This document shows, one piece after another, positions 1 to 9,095 of a stretch of 64,000 bases of DNA. The number at the start of each line of letters is the position of its first letter. Positions within the stretch are counted from its first letter, which is position 1. Position numbers and translations under genes: made by a program. The stretch is from contig NZ_CP089468.1 in the NCBI RefSeq assembly GCF_021233435.1, positions 2,378,597 through 2,442,596 of the forward strand, written 5' to 3'. This DNA comes from Halobacterium noricense. Lineage in GTDB: Archaea > Halobacteriota > Halobacteria > Halobacteriales > Halobacteriaceae. The notes below the pieces were generated by a model. The model had not been told where the DNA came from. It ran no database searches and saw nothing but the letters and a program-made list of their open reading frames with translations.

Positions 1-381
1 GCGGCCGCCGACGAACTCGATGGCGTCGGTGTGGAGCGTGCGCTCGCGCAGCGACTTCAGGCTGAGCCGACGCGGGAGCGACGCGCCCATCTTGTCGCCG
101 ACCGAGTGCGTGTAGAACGTCAGCATCGCGACGACCAGCAGCGCCACCACCAGCGTCGTCGAATTCGCCGCCTGCGTGATTGTCGGGTCCGCGAACGCGA
201 GGAAGCCGCCGTTGACCCCCGCGAGCGCGACGCCCAGCACCACGACACCGAACGCGGGCACGGAGAGCCCGGTGACGTACCGGAAGAGGAAGCCGAACCC
301 GAACGACACCAGCGCCGGAATCACGCCAGCCAGCAGCCCGAGATAGATGCCGTGCAGCGCCTGCACGGGAGTGGAAGTCAT
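1..381 (-). CDS. TrkA-C/RCK-associated membrane protein, N-terminal part (runs off window)
   Basis: A 127-codon open frame begins with ATG at 381 and runs off the left edge, so only the N-terminal part is present. It begins MTSTPVQALHGIYLGLLAGV and has three hydrophobic segments at about residues 10-35, 40-63 and 72-90. A basic, loop-like stretch (SLPRRLSLKSLRERTLHTD) follows. The layout resembles haloarchaeal membrane proteins that carry a cytoplasmic TrkA-C (RCK-C) domain; that domain would lie outside the window, so this assignment is inference. It is divergent from the potassium channel gene starting at 464, and the 82 bp between them must hold both promoters. Confidence 0.7.
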   Translation of the reverse strand, partial: MTSTPVQALHGIYLGLLAGVIPALVSFGFGFLFRYVTGLSVPAFGVVVLGVALAGVNGGFLAFADPTITQAANSTTLVVALLVVAMLTFYTHSVGDKMGASLPRRLSLKSLRERTLHTDAIEFVGGR

Positions 382-463
382 ACGACCGAGCACTCGCGCC
401 CGGGACAAAACGCTACCGACGCGTGCCGTTGACGTTAAGACGGGGCACCACGCGCGTGGATGT

Positions 464-1627
464 ATGGACGTACCGGGCGTGAAGCGAGTGACCGGACGGG
501 TGGCTGTCGCGTTGACCCTCGCGGTCGCCGCGCTGTCGGTCGGCGTCGGCATCCTCGGCATCGTCGACCCGACCGCGAACTTCGGACCGTTCGCCCAGTA
601 CATTCCGCCCGCAATCAGTCAGACCGCGGGGTTCACCGGCTCGCTCACCGGCTTCCTGATGGTGATGAGCGCGTTCGGGCTGCGCCGCGGCCTCCGGGCG
701 GCGTGGTACTCGACGATGGTGTTGCTCCCGGTCACCGCCGGCCAGGGGCTCGTGCAGGCGACGCCGTACTCGGTGCCGCTGGTCGTGCTGTCATTCGTCG
801 CGTTCCCCGTGCTCGCCGTCGCGCGCAGCCGCTTCGACGAGCCGATTTCGCTGTCCACGAGCGCGGTCGCGGCGGGCGGCGCGCTCGCCGGCGTGCAGGC
901 GTACGGCACCATCGGGACGTACGCGCTCCGCGGCGAGCGCGGGTTCACGGGCGTGAACACGATGCTGGACGCGTTCTACTACACGCTCGTCACCTCCAGC
1001 ACCGTCGGCTACGGCGACGTCACCCCGACCACGCAGGAGGCGCGGCTGTTCTCGCTGTCCGTGCTCGTACTCGGCACCGCGAGTTTCGCCATCGCGCTCG
1101 GCGCGCTGCTCGGCCCCGCCCTCGAAGCCCGGTTCGCGAGCGCCCTCGGACGCATGACACAGAGCGACCTAGAGTCCCTCGACGGCCACGTGGTCGTCGC
1201 GGGCTACGGCGACCTGACGGAACCGATTCTGAGCGAACTCGCCGCCAGCGGCCGCCAGCTCATCGTGTTGACCGCCAGCGACGGTGACGCGTCCGCGCTC
1301 CGCGAGCGCGACGTGAACGTACTCGTCGGCGACCCCACCGACGAGGAAACCCTCGACCGCGCGGGCGTCGAACGCGCGCGAGCGGTCGTCGCGGCGACCA
1401 ACGACGACGGCGAGGACGCGCTCGCGGTGCTCACCGTCCGCGAGAGCCACCCCGACGTACGCGTCGTCGCCGCCGCCACGGAGCAGGAGAACGAGCCGAA
1501 GCTCCGGCGCGCGGGTGCGGACGTCGTCATCAGCCCCGCGGTCATCGGCGGCCGGCTGCTCGCACGCTCCGCACTCGGCGACGAGAACGCTGAACAGGAG
1601 GCCGCCGACGTGGGCGACGAAGTGTAG
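464..1627 (+). CDS. Potassium channel protein with selectivity filter and RCK (TrkA-N) domain
   Basis: A 387-residue membrane protein. Hydrophobic helices occupy roughly residues 12-34, 60-75, 85-120 and 135-150. A pore helix and the canonical selectivity filter TVGYGD follow at residues 180-185, then one more helix. The C-terminal half is a Rossmann RCK domain starting near HVVVAGYGDLTEPIL, where nucleotide or another ligand would gate K+ flux. The ATG at 464 was chosen over upstream starts because a TTAAG box at 435-439 sits about 29 bp ahead, as expected for a leaderless haloarchaeal mRNA. Its stop TAG abuts the stop of the convergent HPP/Usp gene with no gap. Confidence 0.9.
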   Translation: MDVPGVKRVTGRVAVALTLAVAALSVGVGILGIVDPTANFGPFAQYIPPAISQTAGFTGSLTGFLMVMSAFGLRRGLRAAWYSTMVLLPVTAGQGLVQATPYSVPLVVLSFVAFPVLAVARSRFDEPISLSTSAVAAGGALAGVQAYGTIGTYALRGERGFTGVNTMLDAFYYTLVTSSTVGYGDVTPTTQEARLFSLSVLVLGTASFAIALGALLGPALEARFASALGRMTQSDLESLDGHVVVAGYGDLTEPILSELAASGRQLIVLTASDGDASALRERDVNVLVGDPTDEETLDRAGVERARAVVAATNDDGEDALAVLTVRESHPDVRVVAAATEQENEPKLRRAGADVVISPAVIGGRLLARSALGDENAEQEAADVGDEV

Positions 1628-3070
1628 TCAGGCGGTGTGGACGACCGCGATGTCCGTGTCGAGGTCGCGGACGCGCTCGTAGGTCGGCCGCGAGAAGAAC
1701 TTCGAGGCGGCCGAGCGGTCGGTGCTCGCGCCGAGGAACACGAGGTCGTAGTGGGCGTCGTTTCGCTCGACGAACGCCTCGATTGACGACCGCGAGACGC
1801 GCGTCTCGCAGCGCGTGCCCACGGTCTCCGTGAGGTTCGCGAGCATCGACTCGGTGCGGCGGCGCTCGCGCTCGGTGTCGATGCACGAACAGACGCTGAT
1901 GGAGCCGTTCCGGCCGGCGAGGCGCTCGGCGTAGTCAAGCATCGCGTGTGCGACGTTGGAGGCGCTGCGCACGGGGACCATGATGCGCTTCCAGCGCGTG
2001 CGCTCGCCGGTCGACTGGAGCGCGACGACGTCGACGTCGCTCCCGAACAGCGTCCGCAGGAACGGTGTCAGCGTGCCGTCCTCGTCGCACTCGAAGGGCG
2101 TGACGACGAGGTCGCAGTTCGCTTCGTCGGCAGTCGAGAGCACCGTCCCCGCAGGGTTGGCGTTCGCCACCGCGACCGCCACGTCGCACGGGACGCCGAC
2201 GCTCGTCTCGATGCGCGCGGCCTGCTGTTCGAGTTCGCGCGCGGCGGCGTCGGCGGCCCGCTCCTCGGCGGTGGACTCGGCGTCCTCGACGTAGTCCGCG
2301 CCCTCGCCGCCGATGCATTCGCGCTCGGCGGCCGCGATTGCCTCGTCGTCGACGACGTCCAGCAGCACGACCTTCCCGGCGTCGTGGGCGGCGGCGATGC
2401 GTGCGCCCAGCATCGCGGTCTGCTCGGCGGTCTCCCCGCGCATCGGCACGACCACGTGGTCGTCGGCCTCCGTCGTCCGGTAGAGGTAGCGGGCGCGCTC
2501 CTCGTAGAATTCGCGTCGCCACAGCACGAACACGACCGCGACCAGCGACGCCGAGAGCGCGACGGCGACGACGTACGCGAACTGGGCGGTGCCCGTGACG
2601 AGCACGAGCAGCGCCGTCGAGAACGCGGTCGGGAGTTCGAGGTCCAGCGCCCACGTCGCGGCGCTCGTGAGGAAGACGCCGAGCGCGGCCGCACCCGCGT
2701 CGAGGCCGATTGCGGACGTCGGGACGCCGTACGCGAGCGCCGTGAGTTCGACGGCGGCCCAGCCGCAGAGCGCGCCGACCGTCAGCCCGCCGACGAACGT
2801 CCTCGGGTTCGAGTAGCGGCCCTCGGGCTCGGCGAACAGCGTGTACGTCCCCGACGCCAGCGGCGGGAACAGGAGGAAGGAGACGACGTCGACCGTCTCC
2901 GAGAGCAGCGTCACCAGGCCGACGAGCAGCGGCACGAACAGCAGCACGCAGACGTGGAGGAGGTTGCTCGTCGTCTCCAACCACTTCCGGAACGAGCGGA
3001 GTTCGCGGCGCTCGATGCGCGCGGCGCGCTGCCGGGCCGCCGCGAGCCGCCGCCGCAACTCCGAGAACAT
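1628..3070 (-). CDS. HPP-family membrane domain fused to two universal stress protein domains
   Basis: A 480-residue protein. The first ~190 residues hold several membrane helices and the HPP-family signature around LLFPPLASGTYTLFAEPEG. Two UspA-like alpha/beta domains follow, beginning near DDHVVVPMRGETAEQTAML and RWKRIMVPVRSASNVAHAML. HPP membrane domains have been linked to nitrite and anion transport in other organisms, and Usp domains usually bind ATP; the combined role here is not known. The ATG at 3070 is used; a GTG two codons upstream is possible. It lies next to the K+ channel and 44 bp upstream of the phosphorylase stop. Confidence 0.85.
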   Translation of the reverse strand: MFSELRRRLAAARQRAARIERRELRSFRKWLETTSNLLHVCVLLFVPLLVGLVTLLSETVDVVSFLLFPPLASGTYTLFAEPEGRYSNPRTFVGGLTVGALCGWAAVELTALAYGVPTSAIGLDAGAAALGVFLTSAATWALDLELPTAFSTALLVLVTGTAQFAYVVAVALSASLVAVVFVLWRREFYEERARYLYRTTEADDHVVVPMRGETAEQTAMLGARIAAAHDAGKVVLLDVVDDEAIAAAERECIGGEGADYVEDAESTAEERAADAAARELEQQAARIETSVGVPCDVAVAVANANPAGTVLSTADEANCDLVVTPFECDEDGTLTPFLRTLFGSDVDVVALQSTGERTRWKRIMVPVRSASNVAHAMLDYAERLAGRNGSISVCSCIDTERERRRTESMLANLTETVGTRCETRVSRSSIEAFVERNDAHYDLVFLGASTDRSAASKFFSRPTYERVRDLDTDIAVVHTA

Positions 3071-3114
3071 GTGCACGCAGTCGGCGAGCCCGGCAGTTGG
3101 GTGTTTCGGCTGGC

Positions 3115-3843
3115 CTACGCGAGTCGCGTCACGGCGTCCAGCGAGATGTCGATGGCGCGCGCGACGTTGTTCTTCGCCTTCTCGGGGAGTTCGTCGTCGC
3201 TGTCCGCGCCCTTCTGCGTGCCGGCGACGAGGTTGCCGTCGACCGTGCAGATGGCGCCCGCGGCGAGGTCCTTGCGGCGCGCCAGCGAGAAGACGGTCGC
3301 GGCCTCCATCTCGACGGCGAGCAGGCCGGCGTCGTTCCAGTCGTCGACGAAGTCCTCGTCCTCGTTGTAGAACGCGTCGTCGCTCACAATCGGTCCTACG
3401 TGAACCTCCTCGTCGTTGGCCTCGGCGGAATCGACGACACTTGTGAGCACGTCGTAGTCCGGGACGGCCGGGTAGACGGCGGACTCGTAGCGCTTGCTCG
3501 TTCCCTCCTCTTTGGCGGCACCGGTCGCGACAATCATGTCGCCGACCTCGATGTCCGCCTGGAGCGCGCCGATGGTGCCGACGCGGAGGAACGTCTTCAC
3601 GCCCACGCGCGAGAGTTCCTCGACGGCGATGGCTGCGGAGGGACAGCCGATGCCGGTCGAGGAGATGGTGAGGTCGACGCCGTCGTAGGTGGCGTTGACG
3701 ACCTTGTACTCGCGGTTCTCGGCGACGACCTCGCTGTCGTCGCAGTGGCTAGCGATGCGGTCGACGCGGCCCGGGTCGCCGGGCAGCAGCGCGATGTCGT
3801 GGACGTCGCCTTCCTCGACTAGCAGGTGGGGCTGTTTGGCCAT
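3115..3843 (-). CDS. udp: Nucleoside phosphorylase, uridine phosphorylase family
   Basis: A 242-residue protein of the PNP/UDP phosphorylase family, which cleaves nucleosides with phosphate to give ribose 1-phosphate and free base. Family marks are LLPGDPGRVDRI at the N terminus, RVGTIGALQADIEVGDMIV in the middle, and AVEMEAATVFSLARRK, whose Glu-Met-Glu contacts ribose. MAKQPHLLVEEGDVHDIALL at 3843 is the natural start, since the upstream extension is non-conserved shadow sequence. Exact base preference (uridine, guanosine or other) cannot be read from sequence. It is on the same strand as a PfkB kinase and R15P isomerase downstream in this cluster, which suggests the ribose 1-phosphate is used metabolically. 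Confidence 0.9.
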   Translation of the reverse strand: MAKQPHLLVEEGDVHDIALLPGDPGRVDRIASHCDDSEVVAENREYKVVNATYDGVDLTISSTGIGCPSAAIAVEELSRVGVKTFLRVGTIGALQADIEVGDMIVATGAAKEEGTSKRYESAVYPAVPDYDVLTSVVDSAEANDEEVHVGPIVSDDAFYNEDEDFVDDWNDAGLLAVEMEAATVFSLARRKDLAAGAICTVDGNLVAGTQKGADSDDELPEKAKNNVARAIDISLDAVTRLA

Positions 3844-3887
3844 GCCAGCGATTCGACGCTCGCGGAGAAAAAGAGCGGGGATTGCGG

Positions 3888-4817
3888 TCAGCGCGCGACC
3901 AGTCCACGTGGTCGTTCGGATTCCAGCGCAGCGGGCCACTCCGTGTCGATTCCGGTCCACGACGCGCCCCAGTCGTCGGTCTCGAAGAGCCCGCGGTTCG
4001 TCACCGCGACGGCTTCCCCAGGGCCAGTCGTCGCGAGCACGGACGCGAGCAGTCCGTTCGGTCCCGGTAGGTCCTCGCAGCGCTTCCAATCAGCATCTGC
4101 GCCGTCCTTACGGAAGACTGCGCTGCTGGCGGTGCCGGCGTCGTGGGCGCTACGCGGGCCGTTCGCGGCGGAGACGAGCACGCGCTCGGGGTTGGCGGGG
4201 TCGCAGACGACGCTCCAGCAGTACGTGCGGTCGAGGCCCGCTTCCACGGTGCGCCAGGAGTCGCCGCCGTCCTCGGTGACGTAGAAGCCGTCGCCGGCGG
4301 CCGAGTACGCGAGGTCCGGGCGGTCGTCGTGGGTCGCCATCGAGTGCGTGTCGTACGGACCGGAAGGCACGCGGTCCTGCCACGTCTCGCCGCCGTCCGG
4401 CGACAGCACGAGCGCGCCGGCTTCGACAGCGACGTAGAGCCGTTCGGACGTAGGTTCGACCCACCGGACGTGGTGCGTGGAGGGCCGCGGTGGGAACGCC
4501 CAGTCGTCGCTGGACGGCAGGTCGGTGAGCCCCTCGCGCTCGGTGAACGTCTCGCCGCCGGGCGCGTGGTAGACCGCGCTCGGCTCGGTTCCCGCCCAGA
4601 CGCCCGACTCGTGGACGGCGACTGCGGTCACGTCGCCGACGTCCGCGACGCGCGTCCAGTCCTCGGTGTCGGACTGGCGGTAGACGCCGTCGCTGGTCCC
4701 GCAGTAGACGCCGAACGGGCCGGCGTCGAGACACTGCACGTCGTCGGAGCGAACCGTCTGGAGGCTGCCGTCGTCGAACGAGAGCACGCGGTCGGGGAAC
4801 GCCGCGAGGAGTCGCAT
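3888..4817 (-). CDS. BNR/Asp-box beta-propeller protein
   Basis: A 309-residue protein made of sialidase-type Asp-box repeats: SPDGGETW, TEDGGDSW and TDDWGASW can be seen, with VYRQSDTEDWTRVADVGDV as a degenerate copy near the N terminus. Such repeats fold into beta-propellers. There is no signal peptide or catalytic signature, so a cytoplasmic binding or scaffold role is the most one can say. Annotation pipelines often call these glycosyl hydrolase or photosystem II stability factor-like. It sits 44 bp upstream of the phosphorylase on the same strand and may be cotranscribed. Confidence 0.8.
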   Translation of the reverse strand: MRLLAAFPDRVLSFDDGSLQTVRSDDVQCLDAGPFGVYCGTSDGVYRQSDTEDWTRVADVGDVTAVAVHESGVWAGTEPSAVYHAPGGETFTEREGLTDLPSSDDWAFPPRPSTHHVRWVEPTSERLYVAVEAGALVLSPDGGETWQDRVPSGPYDTHSMATHDDRPDLAYSAAGDGFYVTEDGGDSWRTVEAGLDRTYCWSVVCDPANPERVLVSAANGPRSAHDAGTASSAVFRKDGADADWKRCEDLPGPNGLLASVLATTGPGEAVAVTNRGLFETDDWGASWTGIDTEWPAALESERPRGLVAR

Positions 4818-4853
4818 ACAGTCGGCTACACGAGCCAGCCCCCTAAACGTGGG

Positions 4854-5744
4854 TCAGAACTGCTGGGCGAGGAACGCCTCGACTTCCGGGTACGTCGGCG
4901 CGGTGCGCGCGCCTTCCGCTTGCGCCGCGAGCGCGCCGCAGGCGTTGGCGAACTCCAGCGCGCGCTCGTAGTCGTCGGGGTGGTCGAGGAGGACGGCGAT
5001 GAAGCCGGCGGCGAAGGCGTCGCCAGCCCCCGTCGTGTCCACGGGTTCGACGTCGAAGCCGGGGTGCTCGAACGAGCCCGTGGGCGTGTGGACGGTCGCG
5101 CCCGCCGCGCCGTGCTTCACGACGACGACGCGGTCGCCGACATCCGATTCGGCGTAGGTGGCGTCTTCTTCGAGGATTTCGAGGGCTTCGCGGTCGTTGA
5201 CGAAGAGAACGTCACAGCGCTCGATGGTCGCCGCGTAGTCTCGCTCGTCGAGGCGGCGGCCGGGGTCGAACGAGACCGTCGCGCCGGCTTCGGTGGCGAG
5301 TTCGGCGACGCGCGTGGCGGTCTCGGGACGCTGGCTGGTGAGGTGGACGTGGTCGGCGGCCCGGACGTAGTCGGCGTCGACGTCCGCGGGCGCGACGGCT
5401 TCGTTGGCGCCGTCGTTGCCGAGCACCATCACCTCGCCGTCGCCGTCCACGACGAGGTACTTGACGCTCGTCTCGGCGTCGTCGACGACGCGGAGGCCGT
5501 CGAGGTCGACGCCGACGCGGTCGAGCTCCCGGCGCGCGAGCAGCCCGTTCTCGTCGTCGGCGACGCTCCCGACGAGCCCGGTGTCGACGTCGAAGCCCGC
5601 GAGCGCGACCGCGGCGTTGGCGGCGCTCCCGCCCCCGGAGCGGCGCTGGGAGACGATGCTGGCTTCGCCGTCGGGCTCGGGGAGGGCGTCGACGCGGAGC
5701 GTGACGTCCCAGTTGACGTGGCCGGCGGCGACGACACGAACCAT
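4854..5744 (-). CDS. PfkB-family carbohydrate or nucleoside kinase
   Basis: A 296-residue ribokinase-fold protein. It has the N-terminal GGSAANAAVALAGF signature and the C-terminal PfkB signature DTTGAGDAFAAGFI, whose Asp is the catalytic base. The length fits the family. The substrate cannot be fixed from sequence. Its location between a nucleoside phosphorylase and ribose-1,5-bisphosphate isomerase makes ribose 1-phosphate kinase an attractive inference, but ribokinase or a nucleoside kinase is equally compatible with the motifs. Confidence 0.88.
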   Translation of the reverse strand: MVRVVAAGHVNWDVTLRVDALPEPDGEASIVSQRRSGGGSAANAAVALAGFDVDTGLVGSVADDENGLLARRELDRVGVDLDGLRVVDDAETSVKYLVVDGDGEVMVLGNDGANEAVAPADVDADYVRAADHVHLTSQRPETATRVAELATEAGATVSFDPGRRLDERDYAATIERCDVLFVNDREALEILEEDATYAESDVGDRVVVVKHGAAGATVHTPTGSFEHPGFDVEPVDTTGAGDAFAAGFIAVLLDHPDDYERALEFANACGALAAQAEGARTAPTYPEVEAFLAQQF

Positions 5745-5768
5745 GTGCCGGCGGTTGGGCCGGTCGCG

Positions 5769-6587
5769 CTAAAACCCTGCGGGATTCGCGGCGATGAAGA
5801 GCAAGACGTTGTGCGCGCCGGGACCGAGACCGACGGCGGCGACGACCGCTAGCAGGAGGTTCCCCTCGACGGGGTCTTCGCGGACGTACTCGGCGAGCAG
5901 GAGGACGACTGCGGCACCGAGCGCGGTCTTCACGAGGACGAACAGCCAGCCGACGCCGATAACCGAGGCGGTCGGGAGTTCAGCGGCAGCGTGCATGATG
6001 GCGGCGGAGAGCGGCGTCTGCTCGCCGAACCCGAGCACGTCCACGCCGACCGCGGTGGAGGTGCCGTCGAGGACGTGCGCGAAGACGGCGAGCGCGCCGG
6101 CACCGCCGACGGCGGCGACGTCGTCCGGTCGCAGTTGCTCGACTACCCACCACGCGACGTGCCCGATGACGGCGGCGGCGACGACGGCGCTGAGCGGCCA
6201 CGCCAGCGTCAGCGTGTCGTGCGCGAGGCCGTAGCCGACGGCGGCAGCGGTTGGGAAGACGGCGAGCACGCCGCCGAGAGCTGCGGTGGCGAGCAGCGGG
6301 CGAGCGGTGCGTCGCGCGGCGAGCCACGTCGCGCCCGCGACGGTGAACGTCGTCGCGTAGACGGTCGGGGAGCCGAAGAACGGCGCGACTGTATCGGGGT
6401 AGAGGTCGAGTTGGAAGCAGACGTACAGCGTCGACCCGAGCACCATCCACGGGGCGAACGCGAGGACGGTGCGGTCGGTGACGGGCGGCGCTTCGCGGAC
6501 GAGCAGCCACCCGACCGCGAGCACGGCGGCAGCGACGACCGCGAGGTACGGGAGCGACGGGAGCGCGAACCCGGAAGGCAGGACCAT
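5769..6587 (-). CDS. DUF63-family multipass membrane protein
   Basis: A 272-residue integral membrane protein with about eight hydrophobic helices and the pattern I associate with DUF63 of euryarchaeotes: an early FQLDLYPDTVAPFFGSPTVY loop, then AHVLDGTSTAVGVDVLGFGE. The ATG at 6587 is taken as the start; the longer frame upstream is basic, low-complexity shadow sequence. Function is unknown for the family. It lies 24 bp upstream of the PfkB kinase start and could belong to the same transcript. Confidence 0.85.
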   Translation of the reverse strand: MVLPSGFALPSLPYLAVVAAAVLAVGWLLVREAPPVTDRTVLAFAPWMVLGSTLYVCFQLDLYPDTVAPFFGSPTVYATTFTVAGATWLAARRTARPLLATAALGGVLAVFPTAAAVGYGLAHDTLTLAWPLSAVVAAAVIGHVAWWVVEQLRPDDVAAVGGAGALAVFAHVLDGTSTAVGVDVLGFGEQTPLSAAIMHAAAELPTASVIGVGWLFVLVKTALGAAVVLLLAEYVREDPVEGNLLLAVVAAVGLGPGAHNVLLFIAANPAGF

Positions 6588-6711
6588 ACCGGGAAGGCGG
6601 TTTCGTGCCTCGAAAGCCTTGTCGTTCCGGCGCTCGGCGGATTCCGGGCTCCACTGGGATCGAACAGTTCGACGGCTTCGTGAACGAACCAACCGCCAGA
6701 TGATGGACGCA

Positions 6712-7188
6712 TTAATCGCCGCCGACATCAACGGATTCGACGGCTCGACCGTTATGATAGACGCTGTACGACTCGAACTCATCCATCTTGTACGTAATCC
6801 GTATCCGGTACTCGATGCGATTCGGACAGTCCTCCGCGGAGTCCGAGTCGACAGTCCCGACATCGAGGCGGAGTTCGGTGTCTTCGACGACGTAACTGGC
6901 ATCGCGGAGCACGGCCGTCCTCCGCGAATCGCCGTCGGCAATCCACCCCTCTACAGTTACTTGCTTTTCCGACGGTTCCACCGTGAACTCCGCTTTGTTC
7001 TGTTCACTGAGATTCTCAGTGCTCTGCAGACACTCGCTGTCGAGCGTCTCGAAGCTAATTTCCAGATTCGGGTCATCGATGTACGTCGTCGGGTTGGCGG
7101 TGGTCGTCTCGTTTCCCGAGGGAGTAACGCTCGCGCAACCCGAGATGAGCACAGTAGCGGCGGTGGACAGGAGGGCTCTCCGTCGCAT
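6712..7188 (-). CDS. Tat-type lipoprotein of unknown function
   Basis: A 158-residue secreted protein. The N terminus MRRRALLSTAATVLISGC is a twin-arginine signal with a lipobox ending in Cys at about residue 18, followed by a Thr-rich linker and a small beta-rich domain. The mature part contains two Cys (DSECLQ and SAEDCPN) that could form a disulphide outside the cell. A GTG four codons upstream is an alternative start. Base composition is clearly lower in G+C than neighbouring genes. The 159 bp in front of it (7200-7359) are AT-rich, with AATAAAAACTTATTTG-like promoter sequence. This looks like recently acquired accessory DNA. I do not recognise the family. Confidence 0.75.
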   Translation of the reverse strand: MRRRALLSTAATVLISGCASVTPSGNETTTANPTTYIDDPNLEISFETLDSECLQSTENLSEQNKAEFTVEPSEKQVTVEGWIADGDSRRTAVLRDASYVVEDTELRLDVGTVDSDSAEDCPNRIEYRIRITYKMDEFESYSVYHNGRAVESVDVGGD

Positions 7189-7359
7189 GACGGGAGACAC
7201 ATGAATTGAACAAATAAGTTTTTATTACTGTCTTTGTTATTACAGATGGTGGATGTTTTATCGTTCTATGGTTTCTTTTCCAAATTGCGATAGAAGGCGG
7301 AGCAATAAGCGCCGGATGAGTGCCACTAGAGGTGGACGACTTCGGCAGCTTCGTGCCAC

Positions 7360-8304
7360 TCACTCCTCCGCCCACGGCTCGCTGGTGCCCTCGCCGTACA
7401 GCTCCCGCATCAGCGTGACGACGCTCTCCGGGGGGAACTGACCGCGCTCGGTGACGATGGCGTCGACGTACCGCGGCGGCGTCACGTCGAACGCGGGGTT
7501 CTCCACGTCCGGGTCCCCCATCTCGGCGCGCTCCTCGTCGCCGAGTACTTCGGTCTCGTCGCGCATCTCGATTTCGACCGTGTGGCCGGTGAGCGTGTCC
7601 GGGTGGAGCTTCAGCGTCTGCGCGGCGACCATCACGGGGACGCCGCGCTCGCGGGCGGAGACGGCGAGCATGCTGGTCCCGATTTTGTTGACGACGGAGC
7701 CGTCGGCGGCGATGGAGTCCGCGCCCACGAGCACGTGGTCGACGTCGTCGAGGTAGCGCCGCGCGGCGTTGTCCACGACCATCGTCACCGGGACGTCCCA
7801 CTCGCGGAGCTGTTTCGCGGTGATGTGGCCCTGCTTGCGTGGGCGCGTCTCCTTCACGACGGCCTCGATTTCCTTGCCGTCGTCGAGCGCGGCTTCGACG
7901 CACGCCAGCGCGTCCGTGGAGTGGCAGTGCGTCATGATGGTGTCGCCGTCCCGCAGGCGGTTCGCGCCGATTGCGCCGAGGTCGTCCTGCGCGCGGTCCA
8001 ACTGGTCGCGGAAGCGCTCGGTCGCCTCGATAGTGGACGCGCGGAGGGCCGCCACGGAGTCGCCATCGACCTCGTTGAGCACGTAGCGGAGCGCGTTCGG
8101 CAGGCTGACCGCGGTCGGACGAGTGTTCCGCAGGCGGCGGGCCGCCGCCCGGAGTTCCTCGCGGAAGCCCGCGGGCGTGTCGGCGTCGCTGTCGCGGGCC
8201 TGCGCTTCCAACGCCTCCGCGGCGGCGCGCGCGATGGTCGCCGCGCCCCTGACTTCCATCTCCGCGATGTCCTCGGCGGTGGTCTCGACCTCCGGTGCGA
8301 GCAT
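7360..8304 (-). CDS. Ribose-1,5-bisphosphate isomerase (eIF2B-like family)
   Basis: A 314-residue protein of the eIF-2B alpha/R15P isomerase family. It should convert ribose 1,5-bisphosphate to ribulose 1,5-bisphosphate. The expected catalytic Cys lies in MTHCHSTDALA and the catalytic Asp in GADSIAADGSVVNKIGT, both intact. MLAPEVETTAEDIAEMEVRG at 8304 is a good start. No RuBisCO gene is present in this window. Together with the phosphorylase and the PfkB kinase it fits the non-carboxylating pentose bisphosphate route I recall being reported in haloarchaea; that link is inference. It is divergent from deoC. Confidence 0.9.
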   Translation of the reverse strand: MLAPEVETTAEDIAEMEVRGAATIARAAAEALEAQARDSDADTPAGFREELRAAARRLRNTRPTAVSLPNALRYVLNEVDGDSVAALRASTIEATERFRDQLDRAQDDLGAIGANRLRDGDTIMTHCHSTDALACVEAALDDGKEIEAVVKETRPRKQGHITAKQLREWDVPVTMVVDNAARRYLDDVDHVLVGADSIAADGSVVNKIGTSMLAVSARERGVPVMVAAQTLKLHPDTLTGHTVEIEMRDETEVLGDEERAEMGDPDVENPAFDVTPPRYVDAIVTERGQFPPESVVTLMRELYGEGTSEPWAEE

Positions 8305-8383
8305 GCCCCCCGGTTCGTGCCGCGGGTAAAAGGGGTTGGCGTCCACCGGCCGACTTTTCACGTGGCCCCGCCTCGCCTCACGT

Positions 8384-9022
8384 ATGAACCGCGAGGAGCT
8401 CGCCGCGCGCATCGACCACACCGTACTCGGCCCCGTGACGACGCCCTCGGATGTCGAGCGCGTCGTCGAGGAGGCCACCGAGTACGGGATGAACGTCTGC
8501 ATCCCGCCGTGTTACGTCGCCGACGTGCGGAGCTACGCGCCCGACGACCTCACGGTCGCCACCGTCGTCGGATTCCCGCACGGCCAGCACGCCACGGCAG
8601 CGAAGGTCAGCGAGGCCCGCATCGCGCACGCCGACGGCGCGGACGAACTCGACGTCGTGACGAACGTCGGCCGCCTGAAGGCCGGCGAACTGGACGCCGT
8701 GCGCGACGACCTCGAAGCGGTCGTGGACGCCACGCCGCTGCCCGTGAAGGTCATCATCGAGACGCCGCTGCTCGACGACGAGGAGAAACACGACGCGTGC
8801 CAGGCCGCCGAAGACGCGGGCGCGGACATGGTGAAGACCGCGACCGGCTTCTCCGACGGCGGCGCGACCGTGCCGGACGTGGAACTGATGAGCGAGTACC
8901 TCCCCGTGAAGGCCAGCGGCGGCGTCGGCGACTACGCGGACGCGCAGGCGATGTTCGACGCGGGCGCCGAGCGCATCGGCGCGAGTTCCGGCGTGAACGT
9001 CGTGGAGACGCTCAACGAGTAG
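8384..9022 (+). CDS. deoC: Deoxyribose-phosphate aldolase
   Basis: A 212-residue class I aldolase that cleaves 2-deoxyribose 5-phosphate to acetaldehyde and glyceraldehyde 3-phosphate. [17 protein letters not shown] is the typical opening. The Schiff-base lysine is in [12 protein letters not shown] and the second catalytic lysine in [19 protein letters not shown] near the end holds the phosphate-binding Gly cluster. The gene is divergent from the R15P isomerase (79 bp apart), with a CTTTT run about 30 bp before the ATG. Its place fits nucleoside salvage or breakdown. Confidence 0.93.
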   Translation: MNREELAARIDHTVLGPVTTPSDVERVVEEATEYGMNVCIPPCYVADVRSYAPDDLTVATVVGFPHGQHATAAKVSEARIAHADGADELDVVTNVGRLKAGELDAVRDDLEAVVDATPLPVKVIIETPLLDDEEKHDACQAAEDAGADMVKTATGFSDGGATVPDVELMSEYLPVKASGGVGDYADAQAMFDAGAERIGASSGVNVVETLNE

Positions 9023-9095
9023 GCAGTCCTCGCCGGGAGCGTCGCCGGCTATCGTCGTACTTTTGCCCGCGGACGGCCAACAATCGAGTCAACGC

